64,000 nucleotides of DNA, taken from NCBI GenBank assembly GCA_014925825.1, contig JACGCK010000009.1, positions 682,001 through 746,000 on the forward strand. The letters run 5' to 3'. Source of the DNA: Pholiota molesta. Taxonomy: Eukaryota; Basidiomycota; Agaricomycetes; Agaricales; Strophariaceae. The notes under the pieces are model-generated. The model made no database searches, was not told the DNA's origin, and saw only the letters and a program-made list of their open reading frames with translations. The number at the start of each line of letters is the position of its first letter. The stretch's first letter is position 1. Both the position numbers and the translations under genes were made by a program. Shown here piece by piece: positions 35,601-48,661 of this stretch.

Positions 35601-38600
35601 TTTGAGACTTTAGTTTATACCGTGATGTTCTTTACTTTCTGTGAGACTGTGTCATTAAGCAGCACTGGAAACATGGAAAGCCCAAAATGGACACCTGCTT
35701 GCCTATTTAGGACGTGATCGGAAACGCTTGGGGGGAAAAAGGCCACTTACAAGTCGGTTTATCCGTGCGCTACCGCTCTACCACCACTCTATGTGTGGCG
35801 ATATTTAAGATCTTTTCTTTATGCTTCGCGAGCATCGCGACCGGAATGGCGCGCTTCCGGGGGCGTCCGCGGCCCCGACGCCGTACAGCGCTTGTTCATT
35901 TTTTTTCGCTTATCGGTAGACGTTCACCAAAACTTGCAGTATTTTGAACCTTCTTTGGCGTTATGCACACTAAAAGGCAAGCGTTTATAATCACTGATAC
36001 TATCTTAGCTTCTGCGTAGCTAATTCTGCATAAGAAAGGAAAAGATCTACTGACATTTTCAACTTATAATTTTGGGTGACACTTCCTCCGTCAGTGGTTG
36101 GGTTTTGAGCTGCGAATTAGCGCGGCTGCCCGTCTCACAATTTAGCACAGAGAAAAATTGGTAGATTTGGAATAAGAAATCATTCACTATGTCCAGTCAA
36201 TTCCCGAACACATCGTGTATAATTGTTCAGCCCTAATTGAGTAGTCATTGATGATTGAGTTCAAGTTCCTGCTGACAGATCTTCCGTGAAGTTAGTTCTG
36301 ACGAGCCCTCCTTATCAGTAGCAAATGCGCTCTAGTCTGATAATCAAAGCACGATCAAGGTGTCGCAACATATCTTTGTGATATACCATAAGGGTAAGCA
36401 TTATATGTATATACATTGGGAAAGCTGTGTGAAAGGCCGTGAGATTCGGACATGAGATGACAGAACACAGTCACAAAACTGACATACGGGAAGTACATTT
36501 TTTTTTTTAGGACAAAAGACATCTGAAAGAGAGTTAGAAAGACGCAACGCCACCGACTCAGATGTGGATAAGTCATGTAATAAAAGATTGTGCTATTTAT
36601 AGTCTGGGCGCGAATTCACGGATTTCTAAGCGCTGGTTGGGTGGCAGTTCGCTTTTGGGCGTATCAAAATTAACAACTGACTTCCGAACGCTGATATAGA
36701 CACATCTATATGCAAAGAGCTAATTAAAAAACTATTATTTTAACGACAAAGCTCATATCCTACAAGGCCCAAGGTTTTAGACGCTTGTCACGTTAAGAAC
36801 AGCCAATTAGAAACCGCACTGTACCGTTTTGAAGTTTGAAAAAGACTATCCAATACGAGGTGAATTATTTCTCCAGAAGCTTAAAGGGTGTATAGATATA
36901 GATTGCTCGAAGTTTGTAAAACACTCTTTCCGTCCAATTCTACCCGAGGCCACAATGTCGGTACCCGTCAGCCAAACTCAAACCGGTGGCGATTCATACC
37001 GATACTCTCAAACCTACCAAAACTAAGGCCTGAGCAACTTTTGCCAACAAATAGGCCACAGTCCCCTATTCCAACGGCCCAACCGCAACTTCCACGTTAG
37101 ATGTAGCGCGATTCCTCCCACACATGCAAGGCACTACGCAGCGCGTGAAGTCTGGAGAAACCACCTAAGCGTGCGCTATGATTGTGGAGAAAGAAAGCAG
37201 GTATGGGGTAATATATCGATCTAACACCTCGGTGGATTTAGCAGCGCAGCTACAATGTCGTATTTTTGGACGCTTGTGTGAGTGTGGGGTAGAAGGATAC
37301 CTCTGCATGGTCTTGGTACCCGGGAGGCACGGATGTTGAGAGGAGAAAAATGGAGGAGAAAAAGAACTGTGGTGTATTAGAAGGAAAATGTGGAGATAAT
37401 CGATTTGGGGAATCTTAGTGTTTTGGAGTCAGTAGCAAGTGTAAGGAAGGTGGTGGCACCGTCGTGGAGCTCTCTTATACTTCCTCTGCAGGGAGCTGTA
37501 TGGCTAGCACACATGATTACTTCGATGGCGCGATCGAGAGCCCATATTTAGCGTCAATCATGACGAGGCTGAGCGCAGTCGCTTGCCTATCACTGGATGC
37601 AAAACATCGGACACGAGGGGGTGTACTTGCCTCTGCCTCACAGAGGCTCGCAGGCACGCAGGGCGTATAATTATCCCTCGGTGTCTTTGCATCTTGATCT
37701 TACCAGTTCATTCATAACGCGTTGGGTATATAAGATGAAAACTCTTAAGAATAGGCATCGAATATACTTAGATCGATCGTGATACGGCAGAGGGAAATGC
37801 GTTTATGGGATCGCGTGCTCCCGCGAGGTGAGGGTCAGCGAGATAGATGGTTAGAAGGAGAAGATTTGGAGGAATGAATTAGTGGATGTGGGGGGATTAC
37901 ACAGGCAATAGGGTCGGTGTTCACTCGGGAAGGCGACCTGCTGAAAGCCCGCTGGTCAGGCGATTGAATGAAGAGCTGGAAGCGGGGTAGGAAGGACTAT
38001 AGTATTTAGACATTTCGTGCCACAACAATGGCGAAGTGCGTGTCTATTCTCTCGATTTCATGTGGCATCGATGGCTGCGCCTTTATTGCGTGCACACGCC
38101 GCACATGACGCCTTCCATTCGGACGGCTTGTTGATTATCGATGGACGCGGTATTGAGTTGACGCGCTGTGCCACCACGGAGACCTTGAAAATGGGTGAAA
38201 TGGGGTCCAGTCTATCGTGCTTGGGTGCACAGGGTGTGATTCCAATTTCCTGGGCTCGGGGGAATACAAGAAGGGATAACGGAGATTAATTTTATTGGCA
38301 GGCGAGGGAAAATAGAGTATTGATCTGTGTGCGTCTGGACCGTCTGGTGACAATGGCTGTCGAGAAAATATGATTATCGATGGTTGTTCGACCTTCCAAG
38401 AACCAAGATTTGGAGTAAACGGATGATAATAAACTGCGCCGCTACAGAGGGCTCGGACGACATGGATGTAAGAAGCACAAATTACTGGAGCACGCGCGGG
38501 GAGGAGTCGTCGATGAGCCCAGAACGAGACATGGAGAGGTGCCACCGTATTGGAAAATCACGAGTGCAGAAGAAGCGAGCGCATTTTGCCGACGCGACGC

Positions 38601-41298
38601 GTACTGCGCGGGCACGTACATGAAGAACTTGGAGGTGACAGAGAGACAAGATGCAGACGCGACATGGCGCAATGCGTACGCCAATAGCCCACGATATTCA
38701 GTAGCTAACAGCCGAGGGTATGGGTAGATAATTGTTTGAGAAGGGCCATGATACGCAGATCTTGCGGAACTGAGTACTTTGGATGAAATTATTGTGGAGG
38801 AGTTTACCGTTCCATGGTCAGTGGACAGGCCAGGCCTGGCGTCGCACGGGTAGCGTAGTATGCGAGCGCGTCAAAGCGCGTCGGCGGCTGACGTCTCGAC
38901 GCTACCTATTGGGAATTGCTCATAATAATGCGCGCGTATTGCAACTCTGTGTTGCAATAGCGTCGGTAGTGCCACGCCAGCGTAAACGAGCCATTGTCAT
39001 AATCGCGTGCATGGAATCGCGGTGCCCTCGCTTGCGCTTGCCTTCGATGTATATTACTGTGGAGAATGTTTACCTACGATCGTCGATCGAGACCCACGCG
39101 ACGCGTAGATTGCATATGCGAACGACGCGTGTACACCGCCACTTGCTCCTATCCACCTGGGCGCGTCAAGGCTCTCGCGCGAGCGGGGCGGGGCCGCTGC
39201 GGTGCGGACCCGTCGCATCTCCGTGGAGCGGGACAAAATTCTTTTTGCGATGGCGTATGTGTTCACTTCTACATTGAAAAAAAATTGTGCAATGACTCCA
39301 TTTCTCTTCGGTTCCAGGCGGTGTGGGGTTTCGTTCTTGTGGATTTTGGAGCGCGTTTACGGGTAATTAGTTGGAGTACTACCTACTGCGTAGGCTGGAG
39401 TCGTTTGCGGCCGCGCGTGTCGTCGCCGTCCAGGGTTCGTCTACACTTACGCCGCCGTGAAACGACTCGTGGGCTCTCGTGGGCATTGTGAATTGGTATA
39501 TAACATGGCGGGTAACCTACAAATTCGATATGCTTTACGATCGCGTAGGGCATATGCTGTGTGATATGCAGGAGCCGAACGCGGGTGTATAGCTGCGGGC
39601 GCTTAAATGCTGAGGCGCACCGGCGGCAATTAGTGTGCTGGGAGAATGCAGCGGCGTGCTGGCGTCGTCGTCGTGCTGCACAGCATGTAGAGTCTATGTA
39701 GAGGCTAGACGGTGTGATGTGAATTTGACGGGTGGAATTTGAAATATCTACGCGGTCCATGGGGGACGCCACAGTTGTACGGGCGTGTGTTGGCTGTCGC
39801 GCGTTTTCTTCTACGCAGATCAAGTGTCCTGGCGTCTGTCTTCTGTCTGTCTGTCTGTCCTGGAAAGCTTGCTGGAGCGTCAATCCCTAACGTTTGGACT
39901 GCGAGGCGAGTTGCTGTTTCGGCCAGAAGCTGTACATTCACGTTACTGATCCTTGTATTTACAATATGTCCTCTGCAGTTGTGCAGTTGAATCATAATGC
40001 AGGTATATGAAATTCGCAAGTGTATGCGTCGAAATCATAATGACATCGTTTGTGTGGATCTGATGTGGATAGTATGATAGACCAACTTAGACCAATGATT
40101 CCAAGTAGTTCCAAGACCCGTCGGAACTTTGCCCGGGATCCGAGTGGCTTCTGGAATCTGCAGTAAGTTTCTGGGTGAATTGAACAGGGTGTTATTCAGT
40201 AAGAGGGTACGAGAAGGACGAGCGACAGCCTCAGGTCTTGTGCGGTTTCAAGCTGGTTGGGGCGATAAGGTGAAGGTTTCGAGAGGGATGGAATGCGCAG
40301 ACAGATGGATGGAATGCTCGTTGCAAATTACATTTGTCTGTCAATCGGAGACGCACTTCGAATGACGCAGGGTCGGGGATCTACGCGCAGATCGATGGTC
40401 TGTGATCATGGGGTCTGCGAGAAGGTCAGGCAAGGATCATGATAAGATCTAGCAGACTATGTACCAGTGTGATGCCTGGCTGAGAAGCGAGACGAGGCGA
40501 CGGCATCTTTGTGGTGTTCTTACGCGAATGCGAAAGTAGGTCGCACGACCTGCATTTGAAAGCGATGTGTATTGTTATATTTGGGATTATGGAATATTGC
40601 GGTGCAGGATCTCGACACGCGTGGGGGACGAGTAGAAAGTGGGCTATTTTGGGAGTGGCATTGGTGGGTTCGATTTTCCCAGGTAGGAGTGACGTTAATC
40701 TGGGACTCGAAGAGACTAGTGAAAGAACTGCTAGAAGAAGGATGGTGCATATACTTACGCTAGGGCTGATTTAGACCCTGAGGTTATCTAAGAGGAGGAA
40801 ATGGGAATGTACATAGATGGGAGTGCTGCGTGCATGCATAACACCGCGAGGGTGGTATTTGTATTTATCTGCATACGGCGCGAAACAAAACAAAAAATGC
40901 AACGAGGCGCGGGTAGGGAAAGATTGTGCCGGCAAGCGGGGGCATGGCGCACCTGGGCGGCCAAGCCCAGCGCATGGCGTGTCCGTGTTGCCGGGGATGG
41001 GGTTATCGATGGACAGATTGACGGGTGCATCGTGCCCAGCGTGCGAGTCGTTGGTGAGGACGATGGTAATTTAGATTAGATGTGATGTGGTGAAACGCGA
41101 CTGGCGATGTGCGTCACAAGACCGAGTGATTTCTCCGTGGGTGCGAGGGGGCTGGGAAATTCCAAATGGGGCAGGTGAGATGCGGGTTTTTCCATCAAAA
41201 AGCAAAAACGCTGGTGGTCTGTCCCTCTTTTCTGCTGCCCTTACGGCTCACCTTCATCCTGGATCCCCGCGCGACTCCATGTTCCCTTCACAACAACA
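32605..41298. other. Gene-poor region, right part
   Basis: 8.7 kb without a gene I can support. Frames are short, and none shows a domain. Noted items: a 16-bp palindrome at 33929-33944; a short frame at 36955-37026 (MSVPVSQTQTGGDSYRYSQT, then stop) with protein-like composition continuing in another frame to about 37165; G+C- and CpG-rich sequence at 38850-39240; and a CTGT microsatellite near 39836-39860. The last few hundred bases are the promoter of the large downstream gene. Confidence 0.5.
33929..33944. repeat. Perfect 16-bp palindrome
   Basis: CGGAGTCCGGACTCCG equals its own reverse complement. The CGG..CCG ends resemble binding sites of fungal Zn2Cys6 factors, but no adjacent gene is clear. 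Confidence 0.6.
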
Positions 41299-44200
41299 AT
41301 GCTCAAAAATCGTCTACAATGTACGTCCTCATCGCCGTCCACCGCGCCCTGCTCACCACCCACAGTGCCCCAAACAGCCCCTTCCATGTCGCCTGCTCAT
41401 TCCTATACGCTAATCCCTGCAGACGACGACGACGACAGCGACATCTGCCCCGTCTGCGACGGCGAGTGCACCTGCCACAAGGCTGTCCTGCCCCCACCGC
41501 CGCCCCCCGCCGTCCCAGGCGTGCCGCTCTCCATGGCCGAGCTCAGTCTCAGATACGCAGCAGCGAGCTCGGCCCCCAACTCTCCTTCCTCTGGCCAGTC
41601 CTATCCCCCTTCCACCCCCAACTCCACCCCAGCACCAGCGCCCGCGCCCAAGCCAGCCCCAAAACCGTCGCTCAAGATCAAGCTCACCGTCCCCCCGGGC
41701 ATGCTCACCAAGCGAAAATTGCCCCCATCTTCATCCGCCACCCCCACGTCCTCCACCCCCCACATCAGAGCATACAAGACCGCCGTAGAGACGACATCCG
41801 CCTTCGTAGCCGCCGGATACGGAAGCCCCGAGCCCAGCACCAGCTACGCCGCCAACAAAAAACGCGGGCGCCCCCCCAAGGGCGCCGCATCGGCGCGGCC
41901 CCACTCTGCCGCGCATACCCTGGCTCCCACCGCGCATATATCCAAGCTTCTCCACAACAAATCCACTCATGTGGGCAAACACCCCAAGGCCTCGTCCTCC
42001 GTCGCCAAGGTCCGCCAGAGCCTCAAGGCCCGCGCAGCCGTCGTCAAGAAGGCCGCCAATAAGCGCCGGCGCGTCGTCTCTAGCGACGACGACGAGTCTT
42101 CGCTCTCGGATGTCGATATGGACCCACCCAGGCGCGGCCCCTACGCAGACGACGATGCGGAGAGCGGCAGCTTTCCCACCTTTGTCTCGGCATCGGCTCT
42201 CTCCTCCATGTCGTCTGACACCTCTGACTCGTCCTCGTCCCTCTCCGAGTTTGACTCGGATTCGAGCATCGAGGCCGAGGAAGAGAATTTTATTTTGGCC
42301 GACGTTCAAGATAAGGCCCGCCTTAAGCGAGAATTACTTGGTGGCGACGATCCATCCCTCCATAAAAAGCGCACAGGACACAACAGCGACTGGGTCATTC
42401 GCCCTCGGAAAAAGAGTGTTGGTCCGAGCGACGTCGAAATGGACGTCGAATCGGACGGGACCGAAGAAGATGACGAAGAGGAGGAGGGAGATGGCGAAGA
42501 CGACGAAGACGCGGATGCGACAGAGGAAGACACGACGATGACCCTCGCCGACCCGCTGACCCTCGGCCTCGGCCTGCCGCAGGACGAGTACGAGGAGAGC
42601 GAGTCGACGGACGACCACCGCCGCTACACCGGCCACGCCACGGGCTGGTCAGACGACGACGACGAGTCGAGCTTCGACGCCGACCTCTTCTTCGCGAACC
42701 TGTCCGACTCGGACGACACCAGCTCCGACAGCGACCGCTCGCCCGCGCCCGTGCTGCGGCGCCACAAGTTGAAGCCCAAGGCGCCCTTCGCGGTCGCCGC
42801 GTCCATGGGCGAGGATGGCGACCAGTCGGACCTCTCCCTCTCGGGCGTGTCCGAGAGCACCGAGGGCGCGCGCGGGCACGTGCGCCGCGCGACGCTCGAG
42901 AGCCTCCCGTTCGAGGTCACGGAGAGCTGGGACGGGCAGCTGGTGTTCACGAACGGCATCCACGACTCGCAGGGGCTCGTCGAGCTCGAGTTCGAGGCGG
43001 ACGCGCGCGGGTTCGGTGCCGCGGACTGCGCCACGCCGGCGCCGAGCACGGATGCCGCGGGCTTGACCGGCGGCGTGGGGCCGGAGAGCGACGTCGATAT
43101 GTCGGAGGGCGGGTACGAGGAGGAGTCGGGCGGCGAGGGGTCGGGCGACACGACGGACGAGGAGCTGGTCGGCCCGGATGCGCTCCCAAACGCGCGCGCG
43201 ATGCGCCTGTTTAGCTTGCCGCTGTCGGTGTCCGCGATCGACCCGCTGTCGACGGTGTCGTCGCCCGCGGTGAGCCCGGGCTGCATGCGCGGGGCGGGCG
43301 CCGTGCAGGGCCTGGGCAAGGGGTATGGGTACAAGTGGCCCGGGTGGAGTGCGCCGGGTGCGGGGCGCGGCGGGCACGCGCGCGGGAGGAGTGGAAGCAG
43401 CAGTGCGGAGCGGGAGAGGGAGCGGGAGAGGAGGAGGCGGATGTGGGGCGGGGAAGGCGTGCGCGCGGCGGATATCCTGGAGGGGCGGGTGCTGTTCTGG
43501 GACTCGGACGAGCAGGAGCACGATCGCGATGATATGGAGCTGCGGCGGCGGCGGTTTGCAGGGGAGAGCGGGACGGAAGAAGATGAGGATGAGGAAGGCG
43601 AGGATCTGGAGGAGGATGGGCTGGGCGATGAGGAGGGCGGGGGGAAGAGCACGCGCAGGATGCGGAGGGAGAGGCGGAAGGAGAGGCGGAGGCGGGAAAG
43701 GACCCCGAGTGGGCCGCGGCAGGGCGTGTTCGTGCCGACAGGCGAGACGAGGCAGGCGGTGATTGGGGAGGATAGGAAGGGCGCGGCGGTGCCGTCGCCG
43801 CATCCTAGGTTCAGCAGGCGCGGGCGGAAGAGTGCGGGGAGGTTTAGTACGGTATGTGTCGGTTTTGTTACTTCTGGTTTTGTTGGGGTGCTTTGGGGTG
43901 GTGCTTTTATTGCCTTACTACTTCTGCGGCTGTTGCCTCGCTTTATACGGCCTTCTTTGGCTGCGAGTCTTGTCGATTCCACGTCCTTTTCATTCGCGTT
44001 GTACGGCGCTCTTATATCTTGCTTTTCCCTCCGCTTTATATGCGCTATCGCTATCGCATTTCGATGCTTGCTTCGTGCACGCGCGTTCTGTGTATGCACG
44101 TGGGCGTCTTTCTCCCCTTCTTTCTTTATCTTGCCAGTGTTGTTGTCTTCGGGCTCGATCCGGCGCTTTTTACGACCTTCTGCGTGTCTTCGTCTATCCA

Positions 44201-45262
44201 CGCGCCGTGGAAGCCAGTGCTCATTCCCTCCTCTCTTTCTCCCTCAAGGTCGAGCACCTTCTACGCAGACACCTGTTCGAGTCCGTCAGCGCGTCGCAAT
44301 CGTCAAGCCTCAGTAATTCCCTCAACCTCGCTGGCAGTCAACTCAATGGCCTCAACTCTTCGCTCGATTTCAATGGCCTGGGCAGCACGCTCAACAGCCT
44401 CGGCGATGCTTCCAGCACGCCGCAGTCGCCCGCCGAGAAGGAGATGTGCGCCTCCCTCGATCTGCTGTTCTCGTCCGCCGCGCAGGTGCTGTCTGGCGGC
44501 GAAGAGCACATGGGCATGGGCATGAATATGAACATGCACGACGGCGCCGCGGCCGAAGAGACCATCCAGCTGGACGACGTGCTCGACGCCTCCTTCCTCG
44601 CGGACGCGGAGCCTGTGTCGTCGAGCGGCGCTGCGCTGGACGCCCATGCCACCCCGGCGGACGCGACGGCGGCGGCGAAGAACCTCAGCCGCTGGGACCT
44701 GATCTCCGTCGGCGCGTTCCGCCAGACGCGCGAGGCTAGCTGGGACGGGCGCCACACGCCCGCGGCGAGCGCGGACTTTGGGAGCGCGATGAAGCCGGCG
44801 CCGATGAGCGCGATGTTGTGGCAGAACGGCCACGCGCAGACGGCGGGCCAGGGCCTGAAGAGCGGCGTGGTGAAGGGCAGCAAGCACGCGAAGCGCCGGC
44901 AGATCATGATGGGCGGCGGGTCGCTGATGTGCTCCCCGCTGATCCTGCCGAGCAGCGGGCCCGCGTCGGCGTCGGCGCCTGCGTCGCTGGCGAGCTCGCC
45001 GGCGTCGTTCGCGAAGCAGCAGCATCAGCAGCAGCAGCAGGACCAGCAGCAGAAGAGCCGGCGCGAGCTGCGAAGGGAGAGGAAGTTGTCGAAGAAGAAC
45101 TTGAAGGTGCACGGCGGGCCGCCGCAGCACCATACGCATGGGCATGGGCACGCGCAGCAGTTCCATACGCACCATCATCATCCGAATTCGAAGATGCGCG
45201 GGGCTGGCGCGGCGCAGCGCTCGAATTTCTTTGGCGGGACCGTGCCGCCATTGAATTTATGA
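41299..45262 (+). CDS. Large acidic nuclear-type regulator, tentatively CRF1/IFH1-like
   Basis: Two or three exons: 41299-43851 and 44249-45262, with a 397-nt phase-0 intron, give about 1190 residues; an optional 102-nt in-frame intron (41321-41422) would join MLKNRLQ to YDDDDDSDICPVC. Seen in order: a Cys cluster CPVCDGECTC (41446-41475), a Pro/Ala-rich part, an AT-hook-like KKRGRPPKG (41857-41883), basic KKAANKRRRVVSSDDDESS, long Asp/Glu/Ser tracts, a conserved-looking ESWDGQLVFTNGIHDSQG (42922-42975), an Arg-rich stretch (43410-43440, 43660-43700), and a C-terminus with Gln-rich and His-rich runs (45018-45060, 45127-45182). These features suggest a chromatin or transcription factor. The match to the CRF1/IFH1 family of ribosomal-gene co-regulators rests on the Trp-Asp-Gly block and is tentative. 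Confidence 0.75.
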
Positions 45263-46993
45263 AGATGAGAGTCCTGACCCTGTTCGTCATGGATGTCTCG
45301 CATGACAATAACAACATCGACTTGCCTTCTACCCTCCTTACTCCTTCACATCCATTCATCCGTTTTCTTTTGTCCGGACGCGTCATATCCGACAGGAAGG
45401 ATGCCGAGACTGCATGCGCAACCAAGCAGTCGAAAAGACGTTGTGAGCTCTTAAGCGGGGCCCCTGGAACCAATGTCGATGTCATTCCTATCTTTAAAAT
45501 TATCGCCGCCTCCATCCATTGCGATGCCGATGCCCGGCGCCTTCTCTCTTCCCAAGTCGAACCGAATAATTATTTTTTGCGACAAAGCCACTCACTCTTG
45601 CGTTGGCGGCTGTATTACACCCACTCCCATTCCTCCTGCCAAATTGTTTCCATAAACTCTCCGTTTGCTGGCATTGCCCGTATGTTCTTGTAACGACCTT
45701 GTCCTTTTTTTGTGGCTATTGCGGTTTGCTCATCTGCGTGCTATCCACGTCTGCCGTGGTCTATTCTATGTTTTAAAGTCTATTCGCCTCCCCAATCTCC
45801 ATCCCATTATCAATCCACGGTCCGCCAAACAATCATCATGATCAACGAACGAACGACCCCGACTCTTGTTTCCGTTTCCTTTCTCTAACCTATTGGATCA
45901 GGTTTCGAATCAAAACTGTATTTTTGTCCGTCTATGCAAGACTCGCCCTATTATTCTATCATCCGGCATCATCATCAGCCTCGGATTCTTCCCCTATCCC
46001 AATCATCATCCATTGAACTGATCCAATCCAATTGCAATTATCCCTTCCCCAGTCCCATGCTATCTTCAATCATTGACACTCCATTGGTCGTTCGTTCCTA
46101 TCCACTTGCAACTTTCCCTCCCCATCAAAGTTCCATTTCCATCATATTTCTCGTCTCTTCTCTCAAACAAATTCCAACTCTGGAATACGAATACGAATCG
46201 CGCCCTGCAAAAAACTGTTCTCTTTCGCGCTATTCCGCCTGCTGTATATACCATCCACCTCTCTTTTTCTTTTTGAACATCCCCACCCTTTGCATGCATG
46301 TGCGCACATCATCGGCGTTCCATCGGCCCGAGAATTTACTGCCTTGCGTGCTTTTGGTTCTTTTTTGTGTTCGCGGGGCATGCACTCGGGTCGGCGTCTG
46401 CGCATGTTTGTACCTACTGTTGTATCGGTATAGTTTGTTGCAACTTGAACTTGATAGTTAGATGTTGATGTCTGGCTAGCAGGATAGTGTGTATGTAGAA
46501 ATTGACAGTAAACGAAACAAATTGTTAATATAGTTCTATCCTTCTTGATTTTGAGGTGAATGGACCTATGTAAGTGTAGAGTCTAGGATCTGATTGCACT
46601 ACTATGTCGAATGAACTTGCACCTTGAACGAATAAATACGATAACATCAAGGCAATCCAACAATTATACAACTAGCCGTTGAATTAGACTAACTTACGGA
46701 ATCGTGATGCTCATCTTTGAAGAACGCGTGGGCGATGTATTTGCTTGGTTTGCCTCTGTCGGTGTCCGCAATCGATCTTTTGTCGACTGTGTCCTTGCAC
46801 ACTGTGAACCCTGGCTGCACGCGCGAAGTATCTGGGTCGGAGAGTACGTCAATACTAGACACGATGGCGATCCAATAACTACATATTGATAACTCCTTGT
46901 TGTCGTGTTAGATTGTACGAAACTTGTTGAATCCAGCTTTGCAGAGGTAAACTCGACGTGGAAGAAGACCACACCGAAGTTGTACGGACGTGG
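45263..46993. other. Intergenic region before the FunK1 array
   Basis: The first 1.1 kb is strongly pyrimidine-rich on the plus strand and is likely the 3' UTR of the large regulator. The end (46890-46993) resembles the 3' flank of FunK1 copies (AGATTGTACGAAACTTGTTG). No other gene is seen. Confidence 0.5.
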
Positions 46994-48146
46994 CTAAACA
47001 GAATCAAGGATCTTTTGGAATTTATCGAAATCTACGTGCCCGCCCAGGGTTGATTCGTTGAATGCAGGCACATCCTGGACCGGATCACCCAGAAAGATCG
47101 CATCTTCATGTACCGATCGTGCCAGGTAACCAGTGACGAACATTATTTTCATCTTTACGACTAGCACTTCAAGTTTTTTGAAGGCAGGGGGCGCTCGTGG
47201 TAATTTCGTGAAAAAGAATTCCCTCTTCATGGTCAACAGTTGCGCAGGTGGTAGCGTGAACCAGTGTTTAAGGGCTGGAAAACTCTCGAATTTTTCATCT
47301 TCTTTCAGTGTTTTGTCCTGGGAGCGAAACATGAGCACGATGATGACATAGAAGAGCGACTCGAGATCGTGACGGTATAAATGCTCCCTGGGTGTGGGCT
47401 CGAGGAGATCACAAGCCATGAAAGGTCTGGTTCCCGTTCGTTGTTTTGAGCTTGGTCCGCTGTCTTGTCGAGCGAGCATAGACGACAAGTCATAGTCACT
47501 GAGAACACCGCAGATAGTTCCGTCTACTTTCTTCTGGTACATGAGACTATTCTCGCTGATATTTCCATGAATAAACCTTTCTGTTTGGTAGAGCCACTTG
47601 CAACCTGAGCAGAAAAAAATTGAGGTCAGTTAGGTGGCTGATAAAAACAACTATCATTCGCGAAGGCTCACATTTGAAGAAGTCTTTGATCACTGGAATG
47701 AGAGTATCGGCTGTCATATCTATCATTTGGAATAGTTCCGTCATAACCAAGAATTGCAATACGTGGTTCTTGTGCTTCTTATCCCGACTCGTAGTGTATC
47801 CCGAAAGCCTACATTGAGCATCTATTGAGTCCGTTGCAAAAGCTTCGGGATGAACACTAGTACATAATTCAACACCGTTGGAATTCGTCGCGCGCATGAT
47901 GCTGTCTTCAAATATTTCTCCGTTTGATTCAGAATTCCCGGTTTTAGGAGTGAAGCTGGATTTGATGACGATTGACTCGCTCTCCCTTTCACTTGAGTCG
48001 CCTTCAACAGCCGTTGTACGCAGCACGCATGTCCTGCGACCAATCATCGTCAAATACGAGAACTTGGCCATTTTTTATCTTTGAAGTTGCACTGTCGAAA
48101 AGGCTTGAGGTTGGCACGGTGGTTTATTAGGCGTAATCGTACTCAT
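46994..48146 (-). pseudogene. FunK1 kinase copy C, catalytic loop HGN
   Basis: A FunK1 copy of the subtype shared with B and E (SSERESESIVIKSSF, SIMRATNSNGVELC). The MSTITPNKPP start loses frame at once. The segment matching RISSVQHAL of other copies is missing by a deletion near 48045, removing part of the Gly-rich loop. In the catalytic loop the usual IHRDISENNL reads IHGNISENSL, so the catalytic Asp is Asn and the Arg is Gly. LSDYDLS and GTRPFMACDLLEP remain. The C-half exon (46994-47542) is open. This is a predicted pseudokinase or a pseudogene. Confidence 0.8.
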
Positions 48147-48330
48147 GCGGCCCCAGTGACCGCTGGAGGTCGAATGCTGTATGTAATAGACGGAGATGTC
48201 AAGGCCAGAGGAATTCTGGATGAGGTGGATAGGTTCAGGTCAGACGGAGGAGATCGGTTGTCATATATAGAGCAAGTTGAGCAACTCGCCGTCGGAGGAC
48301 TGGGTCAGCATTTCGAGTGCAGGCAGTGAC
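48147..48330 (-). pseudogene. Decayed upstream exon of FunK1 copy C
   Basis: The minus strand holds a relic of the YYDRSLSIRSQPKNF exon of copy I (TATATATGACAACCGATC and following), out of frame with the kinase exon. Confidence 0.5.
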
Positions 48331-48661
48331 GCCTTCAGCCAATTTAAAGGCTCATGCCAAACACAGCCCAATTGGTTGCTTGCAGTGCGCGATGCGCGCA
48401 ATCTGCGCGGACTTATTCTGCGTCTTTGATGGTCTCGGACACAAATCTTGCATGGTGAAGCGCACCTAGACAGTGAGATGATTTAATTTAAATATGCATA
48501 AATCCTATACATAAAGGTGATCCAACAACTACATAACTCACTTGTCCTCTAAGATTGTACAGAACTCGTCGCATTCATCTTTGAAGAACGAGAACACAAA
48601 GAGAGAAAACCGTAACGCAACAACGAAGAGGAGGGCTAATATTGAACTCGTATGTTCATGT

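Noticed and set aside
35755..35800. tRNA-like A-box (TGGTAGAGCGG on the minus strand)
   Set aside because: No B-box, acceptor stem or anticodon arm could be found at the right distance. At most a decayed tRNA-derived element.
38783..39491. Open frames in CpG-rich sequence
   Set aside because: They are Arg-rich in several frames on both strands at once, as expected from base composition, with no domain.
42624..44201. Long antisense open frame (525 codons) opposite the large regulator
   Set aside because: Its Ser/Arg/Pro-rich product is the antisense of biased acidic, G+C-rich coding DNA. It has no domain, and the sense strand gives a coherent spliced protein.
44303..45181. Antisense frame over the 3' exon of the large regulator
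   Set aside because: A low-complexity Arg/Leu/His-rich product antisense to the Gln/His-rich exon; no splice or start context.
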